NCBI RefSeq assembly: GCF_002300165.1
Contig: NZ_MLCE01000016.1
Coordinates: forward strand, 31,232-95,231
Length of the DNA stretch: 64,000 nt
Origin: Streptomyces sp. Tue6028
GTDB taxonomy: Bacteria > Actinomycetota > Actinomycetes > Streptomycetales > Streptomycetaceae
Direction: 5' to 3'
Positions 1 to 8,362 of the stretch are shown here, piece by piece. The position numbers and the translations under genes are program-made. Position 1 is the first letter of the stretch. Every line of letters begins with the position of its first letter. The notes under the pieces were generated by a model that saw only the letters and a list, made by a program, of their open reading frames with translations, was not told the DNA's origin and made no database searches.

Positions 1-635
1 GTGAACCCGGCGAGCAGCTCGTACAGCACGGTCGCGAGGGCGTAGATGTCGACGGCCGCCCGCGGGGGCAGTCCCTCGATGATCTCGGGGGCGAGGTAGT
101 CCGGCGTACCGATGATCTTCGTGGCGCGGGTCCGCCGGGGCGAGTCGATGAGCTTGGCCACCCCGAAGTCGGTGAGCAGGGCGGGGTGCGAGCCGCCGGG
201 GCCGAGCGGGCCCTGCATGTCGAGCAGGACGTTCTCCGGCTTCACGTCCCGGTGGACGACGCCCGCGGCGTGCGCGGCGGCGAGCCCGTCCGCGACGTCG
301 GCGACGATCGCGACGGCGGCCTCGGGGGCGAGGCGCCGCTCCCGGTCGAGGCGGGTCCGCAGGTCGGTGCCGCGGACCAGGTCCATGACGAGCGCGAGGT
401 CGTTGCCGTCCACCACCAGGTCGCGCACCGAAACGACGTGCGGGTGGTCGAGTCCGAGCAGCGCGGTGCGCTCCTGCACGAAGCGCCCCACGAGCTCCTG
501 GTCGGACGCGAGGTCCTCGCGCAGCAGCTTGATGGCGACGGGCCCCTCGGGACCCTCGCCCAGCCACACCGTGCCGGCGCTGCCTCGTCCCAGGATCTGG
601 TTCGCGGTGTACCGGCTGCCGATCTTCCGTGCCAA
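1..635 (-). CDS. pkaB: Serine/threonine protein kinase, PkaB-like (C-terminus beyond window edge)
   Basis: This is the N-terminal 211 codons of a eukaryotic-type Ser/Thr kinase; the gene runs off the left edge. Visible motifs in order are the glycine loop LGRGSAGTVW, the ATP-anchoring lysine in VAIKLL, the catalytic loop HRDVKPENVLL, the DFGVAKL magnesium loop and GTPDYLAPE of the activation segment, so the catalytic core looks intact. The start is taken as TTG at 635-633, because GGAG lies a few bases upstream and the protein then begins directly at the kinase domain (ARKIGSRYTANQ). It lies downstream of and in the same direction as a second kinase. In S. coelicolor the tandem pair is called pkaA-pkaB; the symbol here rests on that remembered order and on similarity, so it is less sure than the family call. 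Confidence 0.85.
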   Translation of the reverse strand, partial: MARKIGSRYTANQILGRGSAGTVWLGEGPEGPVAIKLLREDLASDQELVGRFVQERTALLGLDHPHVVSVRDLVVDGNDLALVMDLVRGTDLRTRLDRERRLAPEAAVAIVADVADGLAAAHAAGVVHRDVKPENVLLDMQGPLGPGGSHPALLTDFGVAKLIDSPRRTRATKIIGTPDYLAPEIIEGLPPRAAVDIYALATVLYELLAGF

Positions 636-771
636 GACTGCTCCTACAGACGCGTGGTTGCCGCTAAAAGTACGCGTCCGTGGCCCCAACCTTCACCGCG
701 GAGACGGAAATCACCCGCCAGGTGTCGACAAATCACCAGAGTCGGCTTCCCCGAGGGCCGGACACGACAGA

Positions 772-799
772 CTCCGCCGGCGGAAGTCCGCCGGCGGAG
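772..799 (-). terminator. Inverted repeat downstream of the PkaA-like kinase gene
   Basis: Two 13-base arms (772-784 and 787-799) are perfectly complementary around a 2-base spacer, and each arm is itself nearly palindromic around CCGCCGGCGG. It begins 16 bases after the kinase stop codon, where an intrinsic-type hairpin would act. There is no U tract, as usual in Streptomyces. It may only attenuate, because the next kinase follows in the same direction. Confidence 0.55.
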
Positions 800-814
800 G
801 TTCCTGTCGCAGGG

Positions 815-2479
815 TCAGTTGCCGGACGAGCCGCCGCCGAGGTCACCGATCCATCCGGTGACGGTGTCGAACCACTCGCTCAGCTGGGCCCAGTAGCCCT
901 TCGTGGTCCCGATCCACTCCTGGAGCGGGCTCAGCTCCCAGACCAGCCATCCGGCGACGAACAGGATGACGAGGGTGAACAGACAGCCCTTCAGGCAGCC
1001 GAGTCCCGGGATCTTCATCGGGTTGGAGCTGCGCTGACGGGGCTCGCGCGGCTGGCGCGGTGCCGGCTGCTGCGGCGGCGCGTACCGCTGCGGCTGGGGC
1101 TGCTGCTGGGGAGCGGGGGCGTAGCGCTGCGGCTGCTGCGGCGCGTACTGCTGCGGCTGCTGCTGGGGGTAGCCGTACCCGGGCGGCGGCTGCTGGCCGC
1201 GCTGGGGCCGCTGCTGCGGCCGCGCGACCTGGCGCTGCGGACGACGGCGCAGCGGGTCCTCGTTCGGGTCCAGGTACTGCACCTGGGTCTGTTCGTTGCG
1301 GTCGCGGGCCGCGCGCAGCTGGTTCTGCCAGGGGTGCGGGTCCTCGGGCTGTCCGCCCTGCCCGCCCGGCTGATGCCCCGGCACGGGCGGCATGACGGCG
1401 GTCGGGTCCGCCGCGCTGCGGTGCGGCAGGACGGACGTGGGGTCGGCGTCGCCGGTGTGCTGCATCACGCTGGTCGCGGCGTTCGGGTCGTACGCGCCCG
1501 CCGGGGCGCCGTGCGGCAGCACCTGCGTGGGGTCGGCCGCACCGGGCGTGCCGGGGACGGTCGCCGGTGCCGGATCGGGGGCGAGCAGCGCCCCCACGCC
1601 CTCCGCGGCGGCGATCTGCGCGGCGTTCGCGTGCACACCGACGCCCGCGGCCACGGCGCGCAGTCCGCGCGCCAGATTCTCGGCGCTGGGCCGCTCGTCC
1701 GGGTTCTTGCGCAGGCAGCGTTCTATGACGGTCCACAGCGGGTCCGGCACGGTCGACGGGCGCCGCGGCTCGGCGCTCAGGTGCTGGTGCAGCACTTCGA
1801 GCGCGGAACCGCCGGAGAACGGCGGGCGGCCCGTGACCAGCTCGTACAGCAGGATGCCCGCGCCGTAGATGTCGACCGCGGACGTCTGCGGACGTCCTTC
1901 CGCGGACTCCGGCGCGACGTACGCGGGCGTGCCGACGAACTCGTGCGTGCGCGTGAGGCCCGGGGAGTCGGCGAGCCGGGCGATGCCGAAGTCGGTCAGC
2001 ATCGGGTGCATCTGGCCGTCGTCCTGCTTGAGCAGGACGTTCGCGGGCTTCAGGTCGCGGTGCACGACGCCGTCGGCGTGGCTGGCGGCGAGCGCGTCGG
2101 CGACCTGGGCGGTGAGCAGGGCCGCGGCGACCGGGCTGAAGGGCCCGTTCTCGCGGAGGTAGCGGTGCAGGTCGGGCCCGTCGACCAGGTCCATGACGAG
2201 CGCGAGCAGATCGCCCTCGACGACGAGGTCCCGCACCCGCACGATGTTCGGATGGGTCAGCCGGAGCAGCACCGAGCGCTCCCGCAGGAACCGCATCACG
2301 ACATCCGCGTCGCTGGCGAGTTCCTCCTTCAGGACCTTGATCGCCACGGTCTCGCCGGGCTGGCCCGCGACGGCCGCCTCGGCGCCCGCCGTCTCCCTCT
2401 GGCGAGCCCGCCAGACGGTGCCTGTGGCGCCGCGCCCAAGCGGCTCCTCAAGGAGGTACTTGCTCCCTACCGGCCGCAC
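815..2479 (-). CDS. pkaA: Serine/threonine protein kinase with C-terminal membrane anchor, PkaA-like
   Basis: A 554-residue Hanks-type kinase. The catalytic domain spans about 1-270: glycine loop GRGATGTVW (15-23), Lys48 in VAIKVLKEE, HRDLKPANVLL with catalytic Asp142, DFG at 163-165 and GTPAYVAPE. A long proline/glutamine-rich linker (about 370-485) is followed by one hydrophobic segment near 499-514 (CLFTLVILFVAGWLVW) and a short tail, so the kinase should be cytoplasmic and membrane-anchored. The GTG start at 2479 has GGAG 8 bases upstream and puts the glycine loop at the usual distance. The tail carries none of the PASTA repeats of PknB-type kinases. It is upstream of the second kinase and divergent from the FHA/FtsK-like gene, a plausible substrate. 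The symbol is by analogy with S. coelicolor pkaA. Confidence 0.9.
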   Translation of the reverse strand: MRPVGSKYLLEEPLGRGATGTVWRARQRETAGAEAAVAGQPGETVAIKVLKEELASDADVVMRFLRERSVLLRLTHPNIVRVRDLVVEGDLLALVMDLVDGPDLHRYLRENGPFSPVAAALLTAQVADALAASHADGVVHRDLKPANVLLKQDDGQMHPMLTDFGIARLADSPGLTRTHEFVGTPAYVAPESAEGRPQTSAVDIYGAGILLYELVTGRPPFSGGSALEVLHQHLSAEPRRPSTVPDPLWTVIERCLRKNPDERPSAENLARGLRAVAAGVGVHANAAQIAAAEGVGALLAPDPAPATVPGTPGAADPTQVLPHGAPAGAYDPNAATSVMQHTGDADPTSVLPHRSAADPTAVMPPVPGHQPGGQGGQPEDPHPWQNQLRAARDRNEQTQVQYLDPNEDPLRRRPQRQVARPQQRPQRGQQPPPGYGYPQQQPQQYAPQQPQRYAPAPQQQPQPQRYAPPQQPAPRQPREPRQRSSNPMKIPGLGCLKGCLFTLVILFVAGWLVWELSPLQEWIGTTKGYWAQLSEWFDTVTGWIGDLGGGSSGN

Positions 2480-2515
2480 GTCATGCGCTCCCTGTTGCTT
2501 GCTTGCCTGGTCCGT

Positions 2516-2533
2516 CCACCGTGATCACCGTGG
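2516..2533. promoter_or_regulatory. Near-palindrome upstream of the PkaA-like gene
   Basis: CCACC GTGATCAC CGTGG is symmetric except for one position in each arm and is centred on GTGATCAC. It lies between the proposed -10 (2551-2556) and the kinase start at 2479, a place where a bound repressor would block transcription. No regulator can be named. Confidence 0.3.
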
Positions 2534-2630
2534 TAAAGGTGTTCCGACCCACTCTAGTGCCGCCGTACGCGGCACCGGGCTGTCGTCCTCGTGTGCTTCC
2601 CATGGGTTCCACGCGCACCTGTGCCTCGCA

Positions 2631-2640
2631 TAAGCGCTTA
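2631..2640. promoter_or_regulatory. Perfect palindrome TAAGCGCTTA, LacI-family operator-like
   Basis: The 10-base sequence is fully self-complementary with a central CG step, as in many LacI/GalR-family operators. It is centred about 310 bases from the FHA/FtsK gene start and about 160 bases from the kinase start. No LacI-type gene lies in the window, so the regulator is unknown. Confidence 0.3.
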
Positions 2641-2944
2641 CGTACGCGTTCCCGTACATGTTCGATGGAAAGACGCTCGGTCCGGTCACTTGGTTGCCGA
2701 ACCCCGGACGTGACCGATCTCAAGCGGACACCGGTCGGGCACTGGTCAGGCACTTTTGCGGGCAGAGCCGACCAATCAAGATCACTTACGGGTGGGGGGC
2801 GGGCGTGTTGTCGGTGGCAGGTGCGAGGATGCCCTCAGTACTGGCCGACGTGCCCGTGTGCGGTGGGGGAATTCTGCGGTGGGGGACCGCAGCGCAGCCT
2901 CGTCCTCGTCGCGGACACCTGCGCGGAAGGGACCCCGGACGGCG

Positions 2945-5900
2945 ATGCAGATCCGGCTGACCGTCGTAGACCCGCTGGGCCCGCCCTCGGAGCCACGGGG
3001 GCGAACCGCGGCCTGCGATGTGCTGGTGACCGCGCCCGCCGGGACGGCGCTGGCAGCGGTCGCGTCGGGGCTGGCCTCGGCGGTCGGCGGGGACGCGGGC
3101 GGCGCCCCGGCCGAGCGGGGACGGGACCTCGGGGGCGGCCCGGTCGTGCTGTACGCGGGCGCGGAGCGGCTCGACGCGCAGCGCTGCACGCTCGGCGAGC
3201 CCCCACTGACGGACGGCGCGGTGCTGTCCCTGGGCGCGCCCGCGGAACCGGGCCCCGAGGTGGACGACGTCGCCCCCCAGCTCCATGTGGTCGCGGGCCC
3301 CGACGCGGGCGGCGTCCACCTGCTGCACGGCGGCCAGATCCACATCGGCCGCTCCGCCGACGCGGACGTCCCCCTGGACGACCCCGACGTCTCCCGGCTG
3401 CACTGCGCGGTCACCGTCACCCCCGAGGGCCGTGTCTCGGTCTCCGACCTCGGCTCGACGAACGGCACCTCGCTGGACGGCGGCCCCGTCGGCACCCGCC
3501 CCGTCCGCTTCACGCCGGGCTCGCTGCTGCGCGTCGGGGAGTCCGCCCTGCGGCTTGCGCCGCCCGGGGGACCCGGGGCCCTGCGGACGGCTCCGGACGG
3601 GGAGGGCCATGTGCGGGTGACGGCGGCCGAGGCCGACGCCGACGGGGTCACCGCCCCGCGGGCGGACCCGACCGCCGCCGTGCCGCCCACGCGCGTGGAG
3701 GGCACCCCGGACGGGCGCACCGGCGGCAGAAGCGCCCCCACCGACACCCCGCACACGCATCACGCGTACGGAGCGGCCGAGTGGGGCTCCGCGGGCGGCG
3801 GGGTCCCGGGGGCCCAGGAGCACCGCCGCGGCGTCCCGGAACAGGGCGGGGCACCCGGCATCGAGAGCAGGCCCCGCGGCACCGGACCGGACGGTGCTCC
3901 GGCGTCCGCACCGCACACGGCGGGGGCACCGGGCCCGTCCGGAGCGGACGAGACCTCCGGCACCCGCAAGGGCACCCCGATGCGCGGCACGGACGTCCCT
4001 CTGGGCGTGCGCAGGCGGGGCGGCATCGGCGCGTGGGCCCGGCGGCTGGCCGGCGGCCGGCCCGGCCCGGCCGCGGCAGGACAGGACGTGTACGAGGAGG
4101 GGGAGGCCGCGGCGCGGGAACCGCTGCCCGCCGCACCCCGGTCCCCGGAGAGCTGGCCCGACCCCGCGACCCTGCTGCTCACCGCGCTGGGGCCGGGGTC
4201 CCGGCTGTGGGAGCGCGGCCCCGGGCACCCGGAGGCGCTCACGGTGCGGCTGGGCACGGCGGACCGGACGGCGCCGGACGGTTCGGGCCTGCTGCCCGTG
4301 GTGCCGGTGACCGCCGGTCTGCGGGAGGTCGGTTCGCTGGGCCTGGCCGGGCCGCGGGCACGACTGGCGGGTCTGGCCCGCGCGGTCCTCGCGCAGCTCG
4401 CCGCGCTGCACTCGCCGGACACCCTGGAGATCGTCCTGATCAGCACGGACCGCTCCCGCACGGCGCAGGAGCGCGCCGCCGAGTGGTCCTGGCTCGGCTG
4501 GCTCCCCCATCTGCGCCCGGCGCACGGCCAGGACTGCCGTCTCCTCCTCGCGTACGACCGCGAGCAGGCCACGGCCCGCACGGACGAGCTCCTGCGCCGC
4601 CTGGACGAGCAGCTCGCGGAGGCGGGCCGGGCACCGCGAGGCCGTCCGTACGCGGCCGGCGACGACACGGACGGCACCGCGGGCGCGGGCGTCCGACCCG
4701 CACCGGACGACCGTGCGGGCCGCCCGGCCACGGAGGACGGCGGCGTGCGCGGAGCGGCGCGGCGGCCCTCCTGGGCGCGGGACGACGACGCGGACGACGA
4801 CCGCTTCGACGGGCCGTACACCGTGCTCGTGGTGGACGGCGACCCCGGCGGCGCGGACGTGCGGGAGGCCGTGGCGCGGCTGGTGCACGAGGGTGCGCGG
4901 GCCGGGATCCACGTGGTGTGCCTGGCCGAGACGGCCGCGGCATCGCCCGCGTCGCCGGTGACGGAGACGTACGAGGCGGCGTGCCAGGTGTCGCCCGCGT
5001 TCCGCGAGTGCGGCGCGGTCGCCCTGCTCAGCGGTGACGTGGCCACGGCGCTGCGCCTGCTGCGGGTCGCGCCGGGCGGTCCGGCCGGGCAGCGGCCGGA
5101 CGGCACCCCGGATGCAACACGCGGCGAGGGCAGCGAGACCGGCCGGGGCGGACGCGGTGACGACGCGGCGCACCGCTCGCACGGGAGCGGCCGTGCGGCC
5201 GACGCCACGCACGCGGGCTCCGCGTACGGCGGTTCCGGGCTCGAAGGGACCGCGCACGGCGGATCCGATCACGGCGTGCCCGGTGCCTACGGCGGCACGC
5301 GCGCGGACTCGTACCGGTCCGCGGACGACACCGGTCCGTTCCGGGGCGGCCGGGTCTCCCCCGGTGGCACCGGACAGCTGCCGCGCGGCCCCGTGGGCCA
5401 CGGCACGGTCGCCGCGGTCGACGCCGTGTCGGTCGCCTGGGCCGAGCGGTTCGCGCGGGCGCTCGCGCCCCTGCGCACGGACGGCACACAGGCCGACCGG
5501 CAGGCGCGGGTGTCGGCCCCGCTGCCGCAATCGGCTCGGCTGCTCGACGAGTTGGGGCTGGCGCGGGCCACCCCCGCATCGCTGATGACACGTTGGGCGG
5601 ACGCGGCGGACGACACCGGGGCGCTCGGCGGGCGGGCCCGCGCCGTCCTCGGCGCCGGCCCGCGCGGGCCGGTCGCCGTGGACCTCGCCGTCGAGGGACC
5701 GCACCTGCTGATCGAGGGCCCCGCGGGCAGCGGCCGTACGGAGCTGCTGCGCTCCGTCGTCGCGGCGCTCGCCGCCGCGGAGCGGCCCGACCGGCTCGGG
5801 ATCGTGCTGATGGACGGCCGGGACGCCACGGGCGGCCACGGCGCGGGACACCCGGCCCAGGCCGGCGAAGGCCTCCAGGCGTGTACGGACCTCCCGCACG

Positions 5901-6724
5901 TCACGACCCACCTCACCGCCAACGACCCGGTGCGGATGCGGGAGTTCGCCCAGTCCCTCAGTGCCGAGCTGAAGCGGCGGGCCGAGCTGCTCGGACGGGT
6001 CGACTTCACGGAGTGGCACACCCGACGCCGGGTGCCGGGCCGCATCGTCGCCCAGCGCTCGGCCCCGTCGTCGCCCGCCGTCACCTCCGGTGGCGCGACG
6101 GGCGGCGCCCCGTCCGGTGCCGCGCCCGGGGCCGCCGATCTCGACACGCCGCCGAGCTCGACGCTACGGCTGCGGCCGGCCGCCGCGCGGGAGCGCACCG
6201 AGCCGGGACCGCCGCTGGCCCGGCTCGTCGTGGTGGTCGACGACCTGGACGCCCTGCTGGCCCCCGCACTCGGGTCGCCGGGCCGTCCCGCGGCCGGTTC
6301 GGTCATACGGGCCCTGGAGGCGGTCGCCCGTGAGGGCGAGCGGCTCGGCGTGCACCTCGTGGCGGCGTCCGGCACCAACAGCCGTACGGAGGCGTCGGAG
6401 TTGGCCCGTTCCGCCGCGTTGCGCATCACCCTCGACACGGCGTCGCCGGGGCCAGAGGAGCCGGCACCCGGCCGGGGCAGCCTGCACCGCCCGGACGGAA
6501 GGGAGACACCGTTCCAGGGCGGCCGGGTCACCGGGCGCATCCCCCGGACGGCCACCCTACGTCCCACGGTCGTCCCCCTGGAGTGGCAGCGCATGGGCGA
6601 CCCTCCGGCCCGTCGCCCCGTCCGCGAACTCGGCAACGGTCCGACGGACCTGGCCCTGCTCGCCAGCGCGCTGGAGCGTGCGGCGCGCTCGGTCTCCGCG
6701 GCCGAGGTGCCGTCGCTGCTCTAG
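2945..6724 (+). CDS. FHA domain-containing FtsK/SpoIIIE (EccC-like) protein with degenerate P-loop
   Basis: A 1259-residue multidomain protein. The first ~100 residues (MQIRLTVVDPLGP..DVLVTAPAGTAL) look like the ubiquitin-like YukD-type lead found in actinobacterial FtsK-like proteins. An FHA domain follows at about 114-205 with GRS, SRLHC and STNGT, the phosphothreonine-binding residues. After long low-complexity Gly/Asp/Arg stretches, an FtsK/EccC-type fold begins near 830, with Walker A-like GPAGSGRT (925-932; Arg where Lys is expected) and Walker B-like RLVVVVDDLD (about 1093). The ATG at 2945 is chosen because the conserved lead begins there and no ribosome site supports the upstream in-frame codons. 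Divergence from two Ser/Thr kinases suggests FHA recognition of phosphorylated partners. There are no transmembrane segments, unlike true EccC or FtsK, and the substrate is unknown. Confidence 0.8.
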   Translation: MQIRLTVVDPLGPPSEPRGRTAACDVLVTAPAGTALAAVASGLASAVGGDAGGAPAERGRDLGGGPVVLYAGAERLDAQRCTLGEPPLTDGAVLSLGAPAEPGPEVDDVAPQLHVVAGPDAGGVHLLHGGQIHIGRSADADVPLDDPDVSRLHCAVTVTPEGRVSVSDLGSTNGTSLDGGPVGTRPVRFTPGSLLRVGESALRLAPPGGPGALRTAPDGEGHVRVTAAEADADGVTAPRADPTAAVPPTRVEGTPDGRTGGRSAPTDTPHTHHAYGAAEWGSAGGGVPGAQEHRRGVPEQGGAPGIESRPRGTGPDGAPASAPHTAGAPGPSGADETSGTRKGTPMRGTDVPLGVRRRGGIGAWARRLAGGRPGPAAAGQDVYEEGEAAAREPLPAAPRSPESWPDPATLLLTALGPGSRLWERGPGHPEALTVRLGTADRTAPDGSGLLPVVPVTAGLREVGSLGLAGPRARLAGLARAVLAQLAALHSPDTLEIVLISTDRSRTAQERAAEWSWLGWLPHLRPAHGQDCRLLLAYDREQATARTDELLRRLDEQLAEAGRAPRGRPYAAGDDTDGTAGAGVRPAPDDRAGRPATEDGGVRGAARRPSWARDDDADDDRFDGPYTVLVVDGDPGGADVREAVARLVHEGARAGIHVVCLAETAAASPASPVTETYEAACQVSPAFRECGAVALLSGDVATALRLLRVAPGGPAGQRPDGTPDATRGEGSETGRGGRGDDAAHRSHGSGRAADATHAGSAYGGSGLEGTAHGGSDHGVPGAYGGTRADSYRSADDTGPFRGGRVSPGGTGQLPRGPVGHGTVAAVDAVSVAWAERFARALAPLRTDGTQADRQARVSAPLPQSARLLDELGLARATPASLMTRWADAADDTGALGGRARAVLGAGPRGPVAVDLAVEGPHLLIEGPAGSGRTELLRSVVAALAAAERPDRLGIVLMDGRDATGGHGAGHPAQAGEGLQACTDLPHVTTHLTANDPVRMREFAQSLSAELKRRAELLGRVDFTEWHTRRRVPGRIVAQRSAPSSPAVTSGGATGGAPSGAAPGAADLDTPPSSTLRLRPAAARERTEPGPPLARLVVVVDDLDALLAPALGSPGRPAAGSVIRALEAVAREGERLGVHLVAASGTNSRTEASELARSAALRITLDTASPGPEEPAPGRGSLHRPDGRETPFQGGRVTGRIPRTATLRPTVVPLEWQRMGDPPARRPVRELGNGPTDLALLASALERAARSVSAAEVPSLL

Positions 6725-6736
6725 TCACCGGTGCGT

Positions 6737-6793
6737 CCGGGCACGGGATGGGGGGTGAGCGCCACGGCTCTCGCCCCGCCCTCCGGTGCCCGG
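6737..6793 (+). terminator. Large imperfect hairpin after the FHA/FtsK gene
   Basis: Outer arms CCGGGCAC (6737-6744) and GTGCCCGG (6786-6793) are perfectly complementary. Inside, GGG-TGGGG and CCCC-CCC stretches can extend the stem. It begins 12 bases after the stop codon. Confidence 0.5.
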
Positions 6794-6890
6794 GCATTCC
6801 GCTTGCCGACCACCGCCCGTCCGAGGGGCGCGTCCGCGCGCACCCGCCGTACGGGTGGGAGCACGTCACGACCCAATCACGATCGCTCTC

Positions 6891-6922
6891 TTGACAGCGC
6901 AGGCGCCCTTGCAGCTTTCAAG
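6891..6922 (+). promoter_or_regulatory. Candidate promoter/operator of the sugar ABC importer
   Basis: TTGACA at 6891-6896 matches the vegetative -35 exactly, about 100 bases before the lipoprotein gene. No good -10 sits 17-18 bases on. Overlapping that place is CTTG-N7-CAAG (6908-6922), a partial inverted repeat of the kind used by LacI-family sugar regulators. The -35 is clear; the operator is a guess. Confidence 0.35.
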
Positions 6923-6993
6923 CCACCGGGCGTAGACCAGATCGCACGGGACAGCGCTCAGACGTTCGACGAGGCTCGAAGAACGGGGCAGTG

Positions 6994-8355
6994 ATGCGCA
7001 GCAATCTTCGTACACCCAGGGCCGCTCAGGCCGCCGCGGCCGCCGTCGTCGCGGGCACTCTCATCCTCACCGCGTGCGGCGGCGGCGACAAGGACAAGGA
7101 CAGCGGCGGGAAGGAGAGCGGCGGCAGCGGCTCCGTCTCCCTTCCCAAGCTCGACGGGGCCAGCCTGGAGGTCGCCGCCGTGTGGACCGGCTCCGAGCAG
7201 GCCAACTTCAAGAAGGTGCTGGCGGAGTTCGAGAAGCGCACGGGCGCCAAGGTCACCTTCGTACCCGCGCAGGACCCGATCATCAACTTCCTCGGTTCGA
7301 AGATCGCGGGTGGTGCACCGCCGGACGTCGCGCTGCTCCCCCAGGTCGGTGCCATCAAGCAGGCCGTCGACAAGAAGTGGGCCAAGCCCGTCGGCAGCGA
7401 GGCCCAGGCCCAGCTCGCGAAGAACTACTCGCAGGGCTGGCAGGACCTCGGCAAGGTCGACGGCAAGCAGTACGGCGTCTACTACAAGGCGGCCAACAAG
7501 TCCCTGATCTGGTACAACAACAAGGTCTTCGAGAACGCGGGGGCCTCCGAGCCGAAGACGTGGAAGGACTTCCTCGCCACGGCCCGGACCGTGTACGACT
7601 CCGGCGTCACCCCCGTCTCCGTCGGCGGCGCCGACGGCTGGACCCTCACCGACTGGTTCGAGAACGTCTATCTCTCGCAGGCCGGACCGGAGAAGTACGA
7701 CCAGCTCGCCCAGCACAAGATCAAGTGGACGGACCCGTCCGTGAAGGACGCGCTGACCACGCTGGCCGAACTGTGGGGCAACAAGGACTACATCGCGGGC
7801 GGCCCGGACGGCGCGCTCCAGACCGAGTTCCCGGCCTCGGTGACGCAGACCTTCACCGGCGGCGACCAGCCGAAGGCGGGCATGGTCTTCGAGGGCGACT
7901 TCGCGCAGGTCAACATCGCGGAGACCAAGGCGAAGGTGGGCACGGACGCCAAGGTGTTCCCGTTCCCGGCGGTCGGCGACAAGGCGCCCGTCGTCAGTGG
8001 CGGTGACGCGGCCGTCATCCTCAAGGACTCCAAGGCCGCGCAGGCACTGGCCACCTTCCTGGCCTCCCCGGACGCGGCGACCGTCCAGGCGAAGCTCGGC
8101 GGCTACCTCTCCCCCAACAAGGGCGTCGCGCCGTCCGCGTACCCGAACGCGGTGCAGCAGAAGATGGCCAAGGCCCTGATCGCCGCCGGGGACGACTTCC
8201 GCTTCGACATGTCCGACCAGGCCCCGCAGGCCTTCGGCGGCACACCCGGCAAGGGCGAGTGGAAGGCCCTGCAGGACTTCCTGAAGAACCCGAAGAACGT
8301 GGCGGGGACGCAGGCGAAACTGGAGGCGGACGCGACCGCGGCGTACAAGGGCTGA
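6994..8355 (+). CDS. Extracellular solute-binding lipoprotein, family 1 (sugar ABC transporter)
   Basis: A 453-residue substrate-binding lipoprotein for an ABC importer. Residues 1-27 form a signal peptide with a twin-basic N-region and hydrophobic core, and the lipobox LTAC places the lipidated cysteine at 28. A Gly/Ser/Lys-rich tether follows, then a two-lobed fold (LEVAAVWTGSEQANFKKVLAEFEKRTG; GAPPDVALLPQ) typical of family 1 carbohydrate-binding proteins. ATG 6994 is preferred over GTG 6991 because GGGG then sits 5 bases upstream. Two permease genes follow at once in the same direction. No ATPase is encoded; in Streptomyces such systems usually share the MsiK ATPase encoded elsewhere, which is an inference here. 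The sugar cannot be told from the sequence. Confidence 0.9.
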   Translation: MRSNLRTPRAAQAAAAAVVAGTLILTACGGGDKDKDSGGKESGGSGSVSLPKLDGASLEVAAVWTGSEQANFKKVLAEFEKRTGAKVTFVPAQDPIINFLGSKIAGGAPPDVALLPQVGAIKQAVDKKWAKPVGSEAQAQLAKNYSQGWQDLGKVDGKQYGVYYKAANKSLIWYNNKVFENAGASEPKTWKDFLATARTVYDSGVTPVSVGGADGWTLTDWFENVYLSQAGPEKYDQLAQHKIKWTDPSVKDALTTLAELWGNKDYIAGGPDGALQTEFPASVTQTFTGGDQPKAGMVFEGDFAQVNIAETKAKVGTDAKVFPFPAVGDKAPVVSGGDAAVILKDSKAAQALATFLASPDAATVQAKLGGYLSPNKGVAPSAYPNAVQQKMAKALIAAGDDFRFDMSDQAPQAFGGTPGKGEWKALQDFLKNPKNVAGTQAKLEADATAAYKG

Positions 8356-8362
8356 TCCGGCG

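Larger units (their letters stand above)
2480..2944. other. Intergenic region between divergent kinase and FHA/FtsK genes
   Basis: This 465-base gap has no convincing gene. Small open frames exist but lack the expected codon bias and ribosome sites. Visible elements are a near-perfect 18-base palindrome around GTGATCAC (2516-2533), a minus-strand TAGAGT -10-like hexamer (2551-2556) that would give the kinase a leader of about 65 bases, and a perfect palindrome TAAGCGCTTA at 2631-2640. No clear promoter was found for the rightward gene. Confidence 0.5.

Noticed and set aside
2481..2753. A 90-codon frame just upstream of the PkaA-like gene
   Set aside because: It has no clear ribosome site, no conserved motif, and covers the likely promoter and palindromes.
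2786..6019. A 1077-codon open frame on the minus strand
   Set aside because: It is antisense to the FHA/FtsK-like gene, with Arg/Gly/Val-rich non-protein-like translation and no start signal.
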